Below are positions 1-8,948 of a DNA stretch of 64,000 nt, piece by piece. The stretch is from Burkholderia aenigmatica (GTDB lineage: Bacteria; Pseudomonadota; Gammaproteobacteria; Burkholderiales; Burkholderiaceae): the NCBI RefSeq assembly GCF_902499175.1, contig NZ_CABVQC010000028.1:1-64000 (forward strand), written 5' to 3'. Below the pieces are notes generated by a model. It did not search any database, had not been told where the DNA came from, and saw nothing but the letters and a program-made list of their open reading frames with translations. The first letter of the stretch is position 1; each line of letters starts with the position of its first letter. A program made the translations under genes and the position numbers.

Positions 1-175
1 CATTCGACACGGTATAGCCGTGCGTTTCCACTGCCTGCTGCCATTCGTCGTCGGTGATCGCAATCGCGCTCACCCCATTCGGAACTGGGCTAACGATGCT
101 GTCGTAGAACCCGATGATCGGACCGGGATCCGCTTCATACGCCGCATATTTCTGACCTGATAGCTTCTGTTCCAT
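1..175 (-). CDS. Tail fibre assembly-like protein, N-terminal part (cut by window edge)
   Basis: This gene starts with ATG at 175 and runs off the left edge, so only about 58 residues are visible. The visible part reads like the N-terminus of small proteins that follow tail fibre genes (an opening like MEQKLSGQKYAAYEAD, then a segment like ITDDEWQQAVE). A GGGAGA ribosome binding site sits just upstream at 183-189. It directly follows the tail fibre gene, which is where chaperones for fibre assembly usually lie. The function is inferred mainly from position. Confidence 0.55.
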   Translation of the reverse strand, partial: MEQKLSGQKYAAYEADPGPIIGFYDSIVSPVPNGVSAIAITDDEWQQAVETHGYTVSN

Positions 176-190
176 ACAAATTTCTCCCGG

Positions 191-1579
191 TTACCAACCG
201 ATCGCTTCCCAACCCACGATGACGCCGGATTGCCACACGTTGTTCAGCAGCGCATTCACGGAAAATTGGCTGTTGCTATTTGCGCCGATGCCGATCGTCT
301 TCCCGCCATTACCGCCCGTCGCCGGCGTACCGTTGTCATTGCCGTTCAACACGAAACATGCGTTCGGGAAGGCGATCGGAAAGTTGAAGGTGTTGCCCGT
401 CTCCGAGGCATTCGTTACTGTCACGACGCCCCACTGGCGGATCGTTCCGTTCGGGAGCTTCTCCCAGCCACTCTGGCCGACGCTGGCCGCGAACAGCGAC
501 GAGCGTTTGAGGGCCGCCGTACCACCGACGACGTTGAAGTATTGGCCGTTCGACCAGGCAACCTCGATCGAATCACCCGGGCCGATGACTTCGCTCGCTC
601 GAGCCCAGTTCTGCCAGACGTCGCCGGCATATGCGCTGACGGTGAGATTCGCGAGGCTGCCGTTGTAGATCACGTAGCGCGCACTCGGCGCCTGAATCGT
701 TGCCCCTTGGGGCAGCGTCGCAACGCCAGCGCTCGATCCGAAGAAATAGATCAGGTCTCCGGACTGAGACGCTGTCAGCTGTTGGGACGCCGCACTAAAC
801 GGGAAGAAGCTCCCGTAGTTCCCGAGGACACTCCATACGGACTGCGTCGATGCTGCTTTTTGGCTGCTGTCGGCGATACCAGGATTCGGGACGTTCTCGA
901 ACGGCCGTACGATGTTCGTTCCGTCGCCCGTGATCTTCGTTTGCCCCGTCGGCAGTGCGACGCCCGTGCCGCTGGCCGTGGTCGCCGTGATCGTGAACGC
1001 ACCCGTCGTGTTGTTGACGATCACCCATTCTTTCGTCCACGCTGGAAACACGATGCTGATGCTGCCCGTCAGTGCGCCCGAAAGAACGATCTTGTTCTTC
1101 GCAGCCTGCATCGGGCTCAACGCCATGTTGGCGTTTGTCAGGCCCGAGATCGTCGTAACGCCGTAGTTGTAGCCAGGCACCCACCCGGACGCGGAACCAT
1201 CCGTCGCGTCCGGATTCGTTGGGTTGTTGTCGACCGTGTTCAACCAGAATCCGGAGAGATCCGCGCGCAACAGCTGCGCCCCCTGCGGATAGCCCCCAAC
1301 ATTGCTATCGCTCGCGAAAGCGCTGCTCCATGAATATGAGCCGCCGGCATGCGACCACCGAATCGATTGCGACAGCAGATTGAAAATGCCGTTGAAATCG
1401 AACCCGCTCGGCGGAATGCCCCCCGATGCGCGCGGAATCATCGTGAGCGGCGGGAAACCGTCGTTCAGCGATGCAGCACCGGGGTTGGTGCTGATCTGCG
1501 ATTGCTCGGGGATCACATTTTTCTGACCGTTCGCTGCGAACGCGAGCGGGACGAGAGTCGGGGTTTGCGTGCTCTGCAT
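191..1579 (-). CDS. Tail fibre protein
   Basis: This 462-residue protein is rich in Gly, Asn, Ser and Thr, as expected of a beta-structured fibre. The N-terminal 70 residues resemble phage fibre starts that attach to the baseplate. The last 100 residues contain a QSGWEKLPNGTIRQWG segment and end in VIVGWEAIGW, which is characteristic of the gp53-like C-terminal receptor-binding domain of tail fibres. It is the last large gene of the tail module and probably determines host range. Confidence 0.85.
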   Translation of the reverse strand: MQSTQTPTLVPLAFAANGQKNVIPEQSQISTNPGAASLNDGFPPLTMIPRASGGIPPSGFDFNGIFNLLSQSIRWSHAGGSYSWSSAFASDSNVGGYPQGAQLLRADLSGFWLNTVDNNPTNPDATDGSASGWVPGYNYGVTTISGLTNANMALSPMQAAKNKIVLSGALTGSISIVFPAWTKEWVIVNNTTGAFTITATTASGTGVALPTGQTKITGDGTNIVRPFENVPNPGIADSSQKAASTQSVWSVLGNYGSFFPFSAASQQLTASQSGDLIYFFGSSAGVATLPQGATIQAPSARYVIYNGSLANLTVSAYAGDVWQNWARASEVIGPGDSIEVAWSNGQYFNVVGGTAALKRSSLFAASVGQSGWEKLPNGTIRQWGVVTVTNASETGNTFNFPIAFPNACFVLNGNDNGTPATGGNGGKTIGIGANSNSQFSVNALLNNVWQSGVIVGWEAIGW

Positions 1580-1592
1580 TTCGCGAGTCCTT

Positions 1593-2318
1593 TCAAGTAA
1601 GCGTGGATTCGTTCAGCACGAATGTCTGGTCGAGATAAGAGGCGCCCACCGGTGTCACGACGTTGTTGCCGCCGGTGAAGAACGTGCCCTGGCCGAACGG
1701 CTCGAATTCACCAGCCTCGGAAAAGCCGAAGACTCCGGGCAGCACGAGCTGCATGACGGATGCGAGCACGCCGGTGGGACGCGGCAACGCGCCCGACTGT
1801 GTGAGGATCGCGATCTCGTAAGCTTCGAGATTGAACTCGAAGGTGTAGCGAAGCATCATGTTGCCGAGGTCGTTGATGTAGCAGCGGCCTCGGCCCGCGA
1901 ACAGATTGCGCAGGAGCTGGTTGTAGCCGGGGATCGAACCGTCGGCGATGTTAGCCATCGCCTTCACGAGAATCAGCGTGCGGAACGCGTCGTCCGACAG
2001 CGCGAAGTTGCGCGTCAGGTAGGTGCCGGAGAAGAACGTGCCCGAGCCGAAAGAATCGCTGCTGTCGGTGCCGGCCTCGTTGAAGCCGAACGAGATCTCG
2101 GTATAGGGGACACGCAGGTATCGGCCGTTCTCGAGCCCGACGATTTTTCCCCAGATGTCGAGACCCCGCCCCACTGCCGTGTCGATGCGCCAAATGTTCG
2201 CGAGGAACGCATCGATATCGGCCTGCGGGTCGATATACTGATCGAAATTCTTAATCAGTTGGCAAAGCGTCGGGCTATTTGCATACTGACTAAGAATGGT
2301 TTTCTCGACATTATTCAT
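1593..2318 (-). CDS. DUF2612 baseplate/tail protein
   Basis: This 241-residue protein matches the DUF2612 pattern, with an N-terminal helical part containing DAFLANIWRIDTAVGRGLDIWGK. It lies between baseplate J and the tail fibre, the position of proteins that link the baseplate periphery to fibres (the role played by P2 gpI). Two similar GxGTFFxG segments (near residues 92 and 212) suggest an internal repeat. The exact role is inferred from position. Confidence 0.8.
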   Translation of the reverse strand: MNNVEKTILSQYANSPTLCQLIKNFDQYIDPQADIDAFLANIWRIDTAVGRGLDIWGKIVGLENGRYLRVPYTEISFGFNEAGTDSSDSFGSGTFFSGTYLTRNFALSDDAFRTLILVKAMANIADGSIPGYNQLLRNLFAGRGRCYINDLGNMMLRYTFEFNLEAYEIAILTQSGALPRPTGVLASVMQLVLPGVFGFSEAGEFEPFGQGTFFTGGNNVVTPVGASYLDQTFVLNESTLT

Positions 2319-2319
2319 C

Positions 2320-3555
2320 TCAAACCAAAATCACGCTGATATTCATCGGATCGACAGTGGGTGTTTGATCGATGCCGATTTGCAGCGAATTCTGATTCCC
2401 CGAAGAAAACCCCATTTGAACCGAAAGCGGCTCTACGGACGGGTCAATCGCCATCAATCCCGGGAAGTATCGGCCACTATAAATGGTGCTGCCACTGCGG
2501 GCGCGCGGGCCACCATCTGAACCGTTAGATGCAGAAATAATCGCGTTTTTAACGAGTTGATTGAAATTCGACGGCAAATTCACGTTATTAACGAGTTGCA
2601 CGACGAAGAAAATCGGAGTCGGCGTGAGTGTTTGGAATGTCACGTCGTACGCGGGATACGGCTGCGACCCGATCGACGTGTCGTACACCGTGACGGTCGT
2701 GTTTCCGTTGTAGTTGCAGCCTGGCGATTTCTTCGTCCAGATCGCCTGCGCGATGTCCTGCGCCGCGCCGCCATAGACGCCGACATAGAGCGAGTGCGGC
2801 GCGAGGGTGAAATCGCCGATCGTGAAGGGCTGGCTCGTCGGGTTGTCCGTCACGTACGCATCGAGCACATTCGCAACGTTCAGCACCGCCGCGCGCACCG
2901 CGACGATCGAGCCGCGCGAGTTCAGCGCGACCGACGCGCGGCGCCGCGTCTCGAAATCCGCGCGCGACTCGACAACGTTGCCGATCACGCCCGACACGAC
3001 GCTCACGGTGTCCCAGCCGGGAATCGCCTGGTAGACCGAGATCTGGTTCGCGCCCGGCACCGCAGTGGGCCCGGTGACTTTCGCGGCGAACGACAGCGTG
3101 ATCGTGCCGCTCGCGGGGATCGTGCCGGCCTGCTGGCACAGGTAGACGTTCTGGTTCGCATCCGCGATCTGCGCGCCGACTGGGATCACGGTGCCGGCCA
3201 GCCCGACGCATGCGACCTGAATCGTCGTCGGCTGCGCCGGGTTGCGCTCGATGAAGTAGATCCGGCCGATCGCATCCTGAAACCGCCCGTCGGCGAGATC
3301 TGGATCGACACCGTTCACGATCTCGAGGATGTCGTCGTTCTTCTCGGCGACGATCGCCGCCATGCTCGACGCGATCTGCCCTTGCGGGCTGGAGAGGTTC
3401 GGCGAGCCGTCGGCGTTCGCGATGTTCAGCTTGCCGCCGAAAGCGGCGTTGATGTCCGCGAGCGTGCCGGTCAGGATGGCTGACTCGGCCGGCGCGACGG
3501 GGCCGGTCGGCGCCCAGTTGATGCTCGGCACGCTGGAGGTTGCGGAAGTCGGCAT
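2320..3555 (-). CDS. Baseplate J-like protein
   Basis: This is a 411-residue baseplate wedge protein of the Mu gp47/P2 gpJ family, which forms the ring around the central spike. The open frame continues upstream to 3873, but that extension overlaps the previous gene and is Arg-rich shadow sequence, so the ATG at 3555 (MPTSATSS) is chosen. The central part has the family's segment that reads about ESRADFETRRRASVALNSRG. The last 80 codons are visibly AT-richer than the rest. Confidence 0.88.
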   Translation of the reverse strand: MPTSATSSVPSINWAPTGPVAPAESAILTGTLADINAAFGGKLNIANADGSPNLSSPQGQIASSMAAIVAEKNDDILEIVNGVDPDLADGRFQDAIGRIYFIERNPAQPTTIQVACVGLAGTVIPVGAQIADANQNVYLCQQAGTIPASGTITLSFAAKVTGPTAVPGANQISVYQAIPGWDTVSVVSGVIGNVVESRADFETRRRASVALNSRGSIVAVRAAVLNVANVLDAYVTDNPTSQPFTIGDFTLAPHSLYVGVYGGAAQDIAQAIWTKKSPGCNYNGNTTVTVYDTSIGSQPYPAYDVTFQTLTPTPIFFVVQLVNNVNLPSNFNQLVKNAIISASNGSDGGPRARSGSTIYSGRYFPGLMAIDPSVEPLSVQMGFSSGNQNSLQIGIDQTPTVDPMNISVILV

Positions 3556-3563
3556 GGTGTTCC

Positions 3564-3914
3564 TCAGAAGTTGACGGGCAGCACGCCAGCCGTCGTGGCG
3601 ACTTGAACCTGCCCGGTGAGCTTGCGATCTTTGATACCGGTGATGAAGCACTGCGCGGAGACGACGTTCTGCACGCGCTTCGCCTCGTTCACGAAGTCCT
3701 TCTTCACGAGCGGCAGTGGCGGCCGCTTGCCGAGGATGTCGGACCAGTACGGAACGCCGACTGTCGTGTCGAACCAGCATTCGCCGCGGAACGTGCGCTC
3801 GGCGCTGGCGACGTCCTGCGCGATCGCATACGGCTCGGCGGCCATCGCGATGTTGCCGGACGTGTCCGCGCACAGATCCCAGACGGTTTGATCGAGGAGA
3901 AGGGTCGATGGCAT
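3564..3914 (-). CDS. Baseplate gp25/lysozyme-like wedge protein
   Basis: This 116-residue protein starts at the ATG at 3914; the open frame upstream is shadow of the spike gene. Its size, the phrase TTVGVPYWSDILGK and its place between the spike and baseplate J fit the T4 gp25/P2 gpW class that joins the wedge to the sheath. Its start overlaps the end of the spike gene closely (the spike stop is at 3916-3918), implying coupled translation. Confidence 0.75.
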   Translation of the reverse strand: MPSTLLLDQTVWDLCADTSGNIAMAAEPYAIAQDVASAERTFRGECWFDTTVGVPYWSDILGKRPPLPLVKKDFVNEAKRVQNVVSAQCFITGIKDRKLTGQVQVATTAGVLPVNF

Positions 3915-3915
3915 G

Positions 3916-4671
3916 TCAGTTCGGTGCTCCGGTGTTGCCGCTGCCCGGCTGCACGCCGGGGTGCGTGTGGTCATGGACGCTGGTGCCGGACGCCGTCACG
4001 TCCTTCGCGACGACGAGCGGCCCCTGCATCGACGCATTGCCGCCGAGCGGGCCTTCGCCCTGCGCCATCTGGCCGTCGATCTCGACGACCGGCGCGGAGT
4101 TCGTGACTTGCTGACCGGCCGTAATGCCGATCGTCTCGGTTGCCTGCAACACGATCGACGGCGCGGCCATGCGGATCTGCGTCGGCGATACGATCTCGAC
4201 GCCGGCCGCCGAAAAGCGCATGTACTGCTGCGGCGCGCCGTTCAGGAAGCCGCCGATGTAGAGACCGTCGGCCATGTCGAAGATGCGCTTCGATCCCGGG
4301 TTCGCCTGCCCGCGGTTCGCCTTCACCGACGAAATGTCGCGGTCTTCGATGATGGCGACGCCGATGTCGCCCTTCTGCGGGTCGATGACGACCGCGTTCA
4401 GGCCGCCCTGAAGCCGGAAGTACGGGAGGTGGTAGATCGTGCCGTGCGGCACCGCGTTGTTCGATCCGTCGAGCTGGTTCACGAGCGGTTGCACGTCGAC
4501 GAATCCGACCGGTGAGACGTCGCCGGCGTTCGTCACGCTCATCACCTCGACCAGGCGCGCGCCGCTGATCTCGCGAAGGATTTGCCAGATCAGAAACGAT
4601 GTGGTGTTGTACTCGGAGGAACCGCTATTCGCGTCCGCGTGCCCGAGGACGCCGACTTGCTCAGTCGCCAT
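3916..4671 (-). CDS. Baseplate spike protein (Gp138/gpV type)
   Basis: This 251-residue protein has the Gp138-like N-terminal OB-fold domain (about residues 20-130) followed by a repetitive beta region. It ends in a VHDHTHPGVQPGSG tail. The HxH motif there is the known iron-binding tip of P2 gpV-type membrane-piercing spikes. The 11-base overlap with the upstream hub gene supports co-assembly of hub and spike. Confidence 0.85.
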   Translation of the reverse strand: MATEQVGVLGHADANSGSSEYNTTSFLIWQILREISGARLVEVMSVTNAGDVSPVGFVDVQPLVNQLDGSNNAVPHGTIYHLPYFRLQGGLNAVVIDPQKGDIGVAIIEDRDISSVKANRGQANPGSKRIFDMADGLYIGGFLNGAPQQYMRFSAAGVEIVSPTQIRMAAPSIVLQATETIGITAGQQVTNSAPVVEIDGQMAQGEGPLGGNASMQGPLVVAKDVTASGTSVHDHTHPGVQPGSGNTGAPN

Positions 4672-5527
4672 AGAGCGGCACTCCCGTCACGTGCGTGAAC
4701 CATCGACCGTTCGGCACCTCGGAATCGAGCGCGTGCACGACCTGCATCGCCCTCCAATTTCCCTGCGCGACGGGCAGCGCGCTTTTCACTTGAAACATGC
4801 CGCCCACCTTCAGCGCCGGGTTGAATTCGCAGTCGATCTCAATCCCGTTGCTCGAGAACGTTGGATAACCGACGCTACCCGTATCAGGCGAAATGATCGG
4901 GATGTCTCCGCCAGCGCGAGCGCCGGCTTTCGGCCAGATCGCGAGCGTGCCGCGATCAATCGTGTAGTAGATGTCGGCCGCGCGCGCGCACGCCTTCACC
5001 TGCGTCAATGCCGTGCCGGGGAAGTAGGGATTCGAGAGCTGCACCTGGACGCCGTTGTTCTCGAACGCGAGCCCCATCGTGTCCGCCAGGCTTGCCATGA
5101 TGGTCGCGACGTCGGCTGCGCCAATAAAGCTCAGTGCGCCCACCGGCTTTACCGCGGCATCGAGGCCGCCGACCGCCATCACGTTAAGCGGTACCTCCGG
5201 CATTCCCTTGAAGTCGCCGAACGCGGTCAAGATCGTGCCGCTATAGACCGTTTCCATGCCGTTTTCATCATCGCCCGCAGCAAGCAGAACCGAGTTCTTC
5301 AGCATGATGGCGGCGTTCACCGGCCCGACCGTCGTGAGCTGATTCACCATCGAGAGTGGCAGCCCGAAGATGCGCAGCGCCGACTGCGGCATCGAATCGC
5401 CTCCGAGGCATTGCACGTCCGCCGAGACCCGAAGGCCGGTCAGCGTGACGGTATCTTTGCCCGTATCTCCGAACTGTCCGGTGCCGAGCGAGATCGTCAC
5501 GTCGATGCGTTTGCGCGTGAAGCTCAT
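4661..5527 (-). CDS. Baseplate hub protein
   Basis: This 288-residue protein starts at the ATG at 5527 (MSFTRKRIDVTISLG). The longer open frame up to 5845 is out-of-frame shadow of the plug gene. It lies between the plug and the spike, the position of the hub subunit (T4 gp27/P2 gpD equivalent) on which the spike trimer sits. A segment with KACARAADIYYTIDRGTLAIWP is typical of hub beta-domains. Assignment rests on position and general similarity. Confidence 0.75.
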   Translation of the reverse strand: MSFTRKRIDVTISLGTGQFGDTGKDTVTLTGLRVSADVQCLGGDSMPQSALRIFGLPLSMVNQLTTVGPVNAAIMLKNSVLLAAGDDENGMETVYSGTILTAFGDFKGMPEVPLNVMAVGGLDAAVKPVGALSFIGAADVATIMASLADTMGLAFENNGVQVQLSNPYFPGTALTQVKACARAADIYYTIDRGTLAIWPKAGARAGGDIPIISPDTGSVGYPTFSSNGIEIDCEFNPALKVGGMFQVKSALPVAQGNWRAMQVVHALDSEVPNGRWFTHVTGVPLYGD

Positions 5528-5826
5528 GACAGGTCGCTCGCTTCGAGATAGACCAACTGGTACCGCGCCCCGAAGCCGGCGTATGCCGGATCGGTCACGC
5601 CCTGCGTGTCGAAGAACGACAGGTCGCCGACGAAGCCGAGATAGGGGTATCGAATCAGCCGCACGCGGTCGCGGCACAGAATCCCGGACTTCACCGGCAC
5701 GTTGTTCATCGCGAGATCGAGATACACGCCGGTCGTCTTTTGGTAGACCGCGATCTGGCAGTTCTGGCCAGCGAGCATTACGCTCAGCTTCGGCGACGGC
5801 ACGGCCGTCAGGCGGATGATCTGCAT
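5524..5826 (-). CDS. Baseplate plug-family protein
   Basis: This is a 100-residue beta-rich protein with little charge clustering. Small proteins of this size and position in related small myoviruses are annotated as baseplate plug proteins. It overlaps both neighbours by four bases (ATGA at each junction), so it is translated as part of a tightly coupled baseplate set. Confidence 0.65.
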   Translation of the reverse strand: MQIIRLTAVPSPKLSVMLAGQNCQIAVYQKTTGVYLDLAMNNVPVKSGILCRDRVRLIRYPYLGFVGDLSFFDTQGVTDPAYAGFGARYQLVYLEASDLS

Positions 5827-6500
5827 CAGAGCACCCCGCCGACACCGGTGGTCACAGAGACCGGGCCGAACAGCGCGGACTCGCCGGCAGTCGGCGGTTG
5901 CCCCTGTACCTGCCCGAGATTCGCCGCGTCCTGCGACGATGGGTTCTGCGTGTTCGCGAACTGCGCGGTCCCGGTCTCGCGGACCTCTTCGATATACAAC
6001 TCGACGACGAGCATCGTCACGCCATTGCGCGCCGTGCGGCGGTAGTTGTAGCCGACGACGTTCGCGTTCTCGTACGTCGCGTCGGGCGTCACGATCGAGA
6101 AAAGCATCGTGGATTGCTTCGCTGCCTCGATCGCGGCGAGGAAAGCCGCGCGCTCGATCGACGACTTGCTGCTAACGAGCTGAATGCGCGCGTCGTACGG
6201 CATCTGCACCTTGTTGAAGGATGCGAACGCGCCTTCCTCCTGCGGGTAGCTGGAGATCCGCGAATCGCCGCGGTATTCCAGCGTGAGCACCGTATCGGTC
6301 ACGGCGATCGGCGCGCCCTGGTCGTCGTAGATGCCCCAGATCGGCGCGAGCAGTTCCTGAAGCAAACCGACCGCGTCCGCCAGCACGGTCGAGATCGCAA
6401 ACGAGGCCAGCGATTCGCCAGGCGCGCGCGGCAGCTGCGGCACGCCGGGCAGCGGCGGAACGTTCGGGAAATCCGGGACGATGAGGTTCGGCAGCGGCAT
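5826..6500 (-). CDS. Dit-like baseplate protein
   Basis: This 224-residue protein starts at ATG 6500. After a Pro-rich N-terminus (about residues 1-28) it carries the pattern of the Dit-like N-terminal domain: an E(Y)RGDSRISSYPQEEGAFASFNKV stretch followed by a segment with FSIVTPDATYENANVVGYNYRR. Such proteins form the ring between tail tube and hub. It immediately follows the tape measure gene, as expected. Confidence 0.75.
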   Translation of the reverse strand: MPLPNLIVPDFPNVPPLPGVPQLPRAPGESLASFAISTVLADAVGLLQELLAPIWGIYDDQGAPIAVTDTVLTLEYRGDSRISSYPQEEGAFASFNKVQMPYDARIQLVSSKSSIERAAFLAAIEAAKQSTMLFSIVTPDATYENANVVGYNYRRTARNGVTMLVVELYIEEVRETGTAQFANTQNPSSQDAANLGQVQGQPPTAGESALFGPVSVTTGVGGVL

Positions 6501-6502
6501 GA

Positions 6503-8335
6503 TCAGCTGAGCCCCGTGTTGGCCTGCGCGATCGTGAACCCATAGCGGCGCATCGCCGGCGCAAAGTCGCGCGCGACGCCGGCGGCATCGGTCGCCTGAG
6601 TCTGGATCGTGATCGGGCCGTTGAAGTTCGTCTCGTTCGACGAAGTCGACGTCGAGACGTTGTTCGTCGATGCCGGCGTGGCCGCTGCTGCGGTCTGCTG
6701 CGCGATCAGTGCCGCATTGGCCTGTCCGAGCCCCGCGAACATCTCGCGCGCGTACTGCTGACGCCGCGCGATGTTTGCCTCGGCCGTGCCCGGCCGCTCG
6801 TACTCGCGCGAATGCACCTCGGCGGCGAGCTCGGGCGTCTTCGCCATTCGCAGCCGCTGGTCGGCCTGCTTCTCGGTGTTCTTCAGCTCCCACAGCATGA
6901 AGTCGACCTGTTCGCCGAAAGTCGACTGCGAGAGCGGATGTCCGAACTGCTTCTCGAACTGCGCTGCGCGCCCCTTCCCCCATTGCGCGATTCCCGCGTT
7001 TCCCGACGTCTTGTTCACGGCCGTCGGGTCGAGCTTGCTTTCCTGCATCAGGCTGCCGATCGTTCCCGCGATCGCTGCGTCCGAATATCCGGCTTCCTTC
7101 ATACGGCCGGCGATGTAGCGCTGCCGATCCGCGAGCGATCCGCTGTTTGCGGCCGCGCGCGCCTTCCCGACCGGATCGCCGTCCCACGTGTCGCCCGGCT
7201 GCGTGATGCGGGTATCGCCCTCGCCCTGATTCAGCCCCTCGGAGTGGAACAGCAACGCCGCAGCGCCGATCACGCGCCCGAGGACGCTCAACGCCGCCGG
7301 GCCCGCCGCACTGACCGCGCCGAGGCCACCACCGACACCCGCAAGGGCTGCGCCGAGACGCAGAAGCGGCGACAGGATCGAAACGACCTTCAGCCCGATC
7401 AGCGCCATGATCACGTTCTTCCAGCCGCCCATCGCGTCCGCAGCGAAGTTCGCGATCTTCACGATGCTTCGAATATCGGTAGCCGCGCCCCGGATCCACT
7501 CGCTGATGTCGCCCTTGTGATCCGCTACCCAGTCGGCCATCCGTTGCAGCTGTCCGATCCACTGCTCGAAGGTCGGCATCAGCTCGAGCAGGATCGTTGT
7601 GCCGACGTACGTCAGACGGTCACGCAGGTCGAGCCATTCATTCTTCAGCTTCAGCGCCTGCGCCGCCTGCCGCTCGGTGATGGCCGAGTTCTTCTTCTGC
7701 GCGTCGACGAGCGCAAGCACCGCGCCTTCACCCTGCTTCAGGAAATTGAATTCGCCGTCGCCGATTCCCATCTGCTGCGCGACGAAGCGCGCGCGGCCCG
7801 GGTCGACCTTGAACATGTTCGAGATGATGCGGGCGCGTGCGAGGAGATAGGTATTGCCGTCTCGCAGATCCTTGACCGAGCCCCCCATGCGCAGGAACCA
7901 CTGCACGCCCTCGGTGACCTGGCCGAACTTCAGCTTTGCGACGTCACCTTGGGACGCCTGAAGCGCATTGGTGATGCCCTCTGCAGATCCGCCGGCGCGC
8001 TCTGCCGCGCGCTGCCATGCGGCGAGATCACGCGTGCTCATCTTCAGGTTCTGGGCCATGTAGCCCAGATTGACGGCACCGTTGATTGTGTTCTCGGTGA
8101 ACTGCTTGATGCCCGCGCCCGCGGTGAAGATCGCGACGAGCGCCAGCACCTCGTTGCGCACGCGCTTGAATGAATCCGCCGCCTTCTTGTTGCGCTCTTC
8201 GATTTCCTTGGCGGCGGCCTTCTCTTCAGTGGTGAGCTTCTTCGTTGCGGTCGAAGCCTCTGCCTTGCCGCGTTTGTATGCGGACACGTCCAAACCCAGC
8301 GTCACGACCAGCGCGTCGACGATCGTCATACCCAC
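6503..8335 (-). CDS. Tape measure protein with C-terminal lysozyme-like domain
   Basis: This 610-residue protein sets tail length. Charged helices occupy about residues 20-75, a hydrophobic Gly/Ala-rich membrane-like region lies at about 310-370, and a phage tail lysozyme domain at about 400-530 includes GTIGSLMQESKLDPTAV and GIAQWGKGRAAQFE, with a Glu suited to catalysis. I chose the GTG at 8335 because an AGGAG site lies 8 bases upstream; the ATG two codons on (8329) is the alternative. Translation of the open frame farther upstream is shadow. Confidence 0.9.
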   Translation of the reverse strand: MGMTIVDALVVTLGLDVSAYKRGKAEASTATKKLTTEEKAAAKEIEERNKKAADSFKRVRNEVLALVAIFTAGAGIKQFTENTINGAVNLGYMAQNLKMSTRDLAAWQRAAERAGGSAEGITNALQASQGDVAKLKFGQVTEGVQWFLRMGGSVKDLRDGNTYLLARARIISNMFKVDPGRARFVAQQMGIGDGEFNFLKQGEGAVLALVDAQKKNSAITERQAAQALKLKNEWLDLRDRLTYVGTTILLELMPTFEQWIGQLQRMADWVADHKGDISEWIRGAATDIRSIVKIANFAADAMGGWKNVIMALIGLKVVSILSPLLRLGAALAGVGGGLGAVSAAGPAALSVLGRVIGAAALLFHSEGLNQGEGDTRITQPGDTWDGDPVGKARAAANSGSLADRQRYIAGRMKEAGYSDAAIAGTIGSLMQESKLDPTAVNKTSGNAGIAQWGKGRAAQFEKQFGHPLSQSTFGEQVDFMLWELKNTEKQADQRLRMAKTPELAAEVHSREYERPGTAEANIARRQQYAREMFAGLGQANAALIAQQTAAAATPASTNNVSTSTSSNETNFNGPITIQTQATDAAGVARDFAPAMRRYGFTIAQANTGLS

Positions 8336-8336
8336 G

Positions 8337-8567
8337 TTACTTTCTCCTTTCCGCCTCCGACGCGATCCGCTCGTTGTGGCTGTCAACGATGATCACTTCG
8401 AGCAGGTCGTGCAGGTCGTCCTGCCCGTAGACGGTATTCAGTTCGTGCAGCGTGGCGAGTCGGCGCGAAAGAACCGCGCCGATCGAGCGCGGCACATTCG
8501 GATAGCTGATCAGGCGCCCGGAATCGGCGCCGCCCCAATGGCCTGCATGGATTGGACGGCGCCGAGA
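8337..8567 (-). CDS. T-like extension of the tail chaperone, read by -1 frameshift
   Basis: This 76-residue segment has no convincing start codon of its own; a GTG at 8495 is the best independent option but has no clear ribosome site. It is open in the -1 frame relative to the upstream chaperone from the GGGTTTT heptamer onward. Its C-terminal part (LATLHELNTVYGQDDLHDLLEV, then a segment with NERIASEAERRK) looks like a helical tape-measure-binding tail. The arrangement mirrors lambda G-GT. Confidence 0.7.
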   Translation of the reverse strand, partial: SRRRPIHAGHWGGADSGRLISYPNVPRSIGAVLSRRLATLHELNTVYGQDDLHDLLEVIIVDSHNERIASEAERRK

Positions 8568-8947
8568 AAACCCTCGATGTGCAGGTCGAGCACGACCTTC
8601 CGCAGCTTGATGCGCGTCACGACCTCTTCGATGTCGTCGTCGATCAGCGCGCGCGTGCCGCTTTCGCGCGCGTCGTATTCGAACTCGACGCAGGTCATCA
8701 TCTCGTCGAAGAGAGGCTTCGCGAGCTCGAACGGCACCTTGTTGAGCGATTTCACACCGAGCGCCGCGATGCCCGCGAGCCCGGCTGCCAGAACGTCTTC
8801 GGACACGTCGACGCCGCAGCTCATCGCGGCGAAGAGTGCGCGCGCAGCCCACTCCTCCGACCGCGCGGCCGACATCTCGGTGATCCGAAACCGCTTTCCT
8901 TGATCGCGGCCGTCTGCCGCGGTGAACGTCGTAACTTTTCTCGGCAT
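8510..8947 (-). CDS. Tail assembly chaperone, G-like (0-frame product)
   Basis: This 145-residue protein starts at ATG 8947 (MPRKVTTFTAADG). It lies between tail tube and tape measure, the invariant place of lambda G-like tail assembly chaperones. Near its end, at 8567-8573, the coding strand reads GGGTTTT in the phase needed for -1 slippage (codons GGT TTT). The -1 frame is open from there through the next open frame, so a 203-residue fusion product is predicted. Confidence 0.8.
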   Translation of the reverse strand: MPRKVTTFTAADGRDQGKRFRITEMSAARSEEWAARALFAAMSCGVDVSEDVLAAGLAGIAALGVKSLNKVPFELAKPLFDEMMTCVEFEYDARESGTRALIDDDIEEVVTRIKLRKVVLDLHIEGFLGAVQSMQAIGAAPIPGA

Positions 8948-8948
8948 A

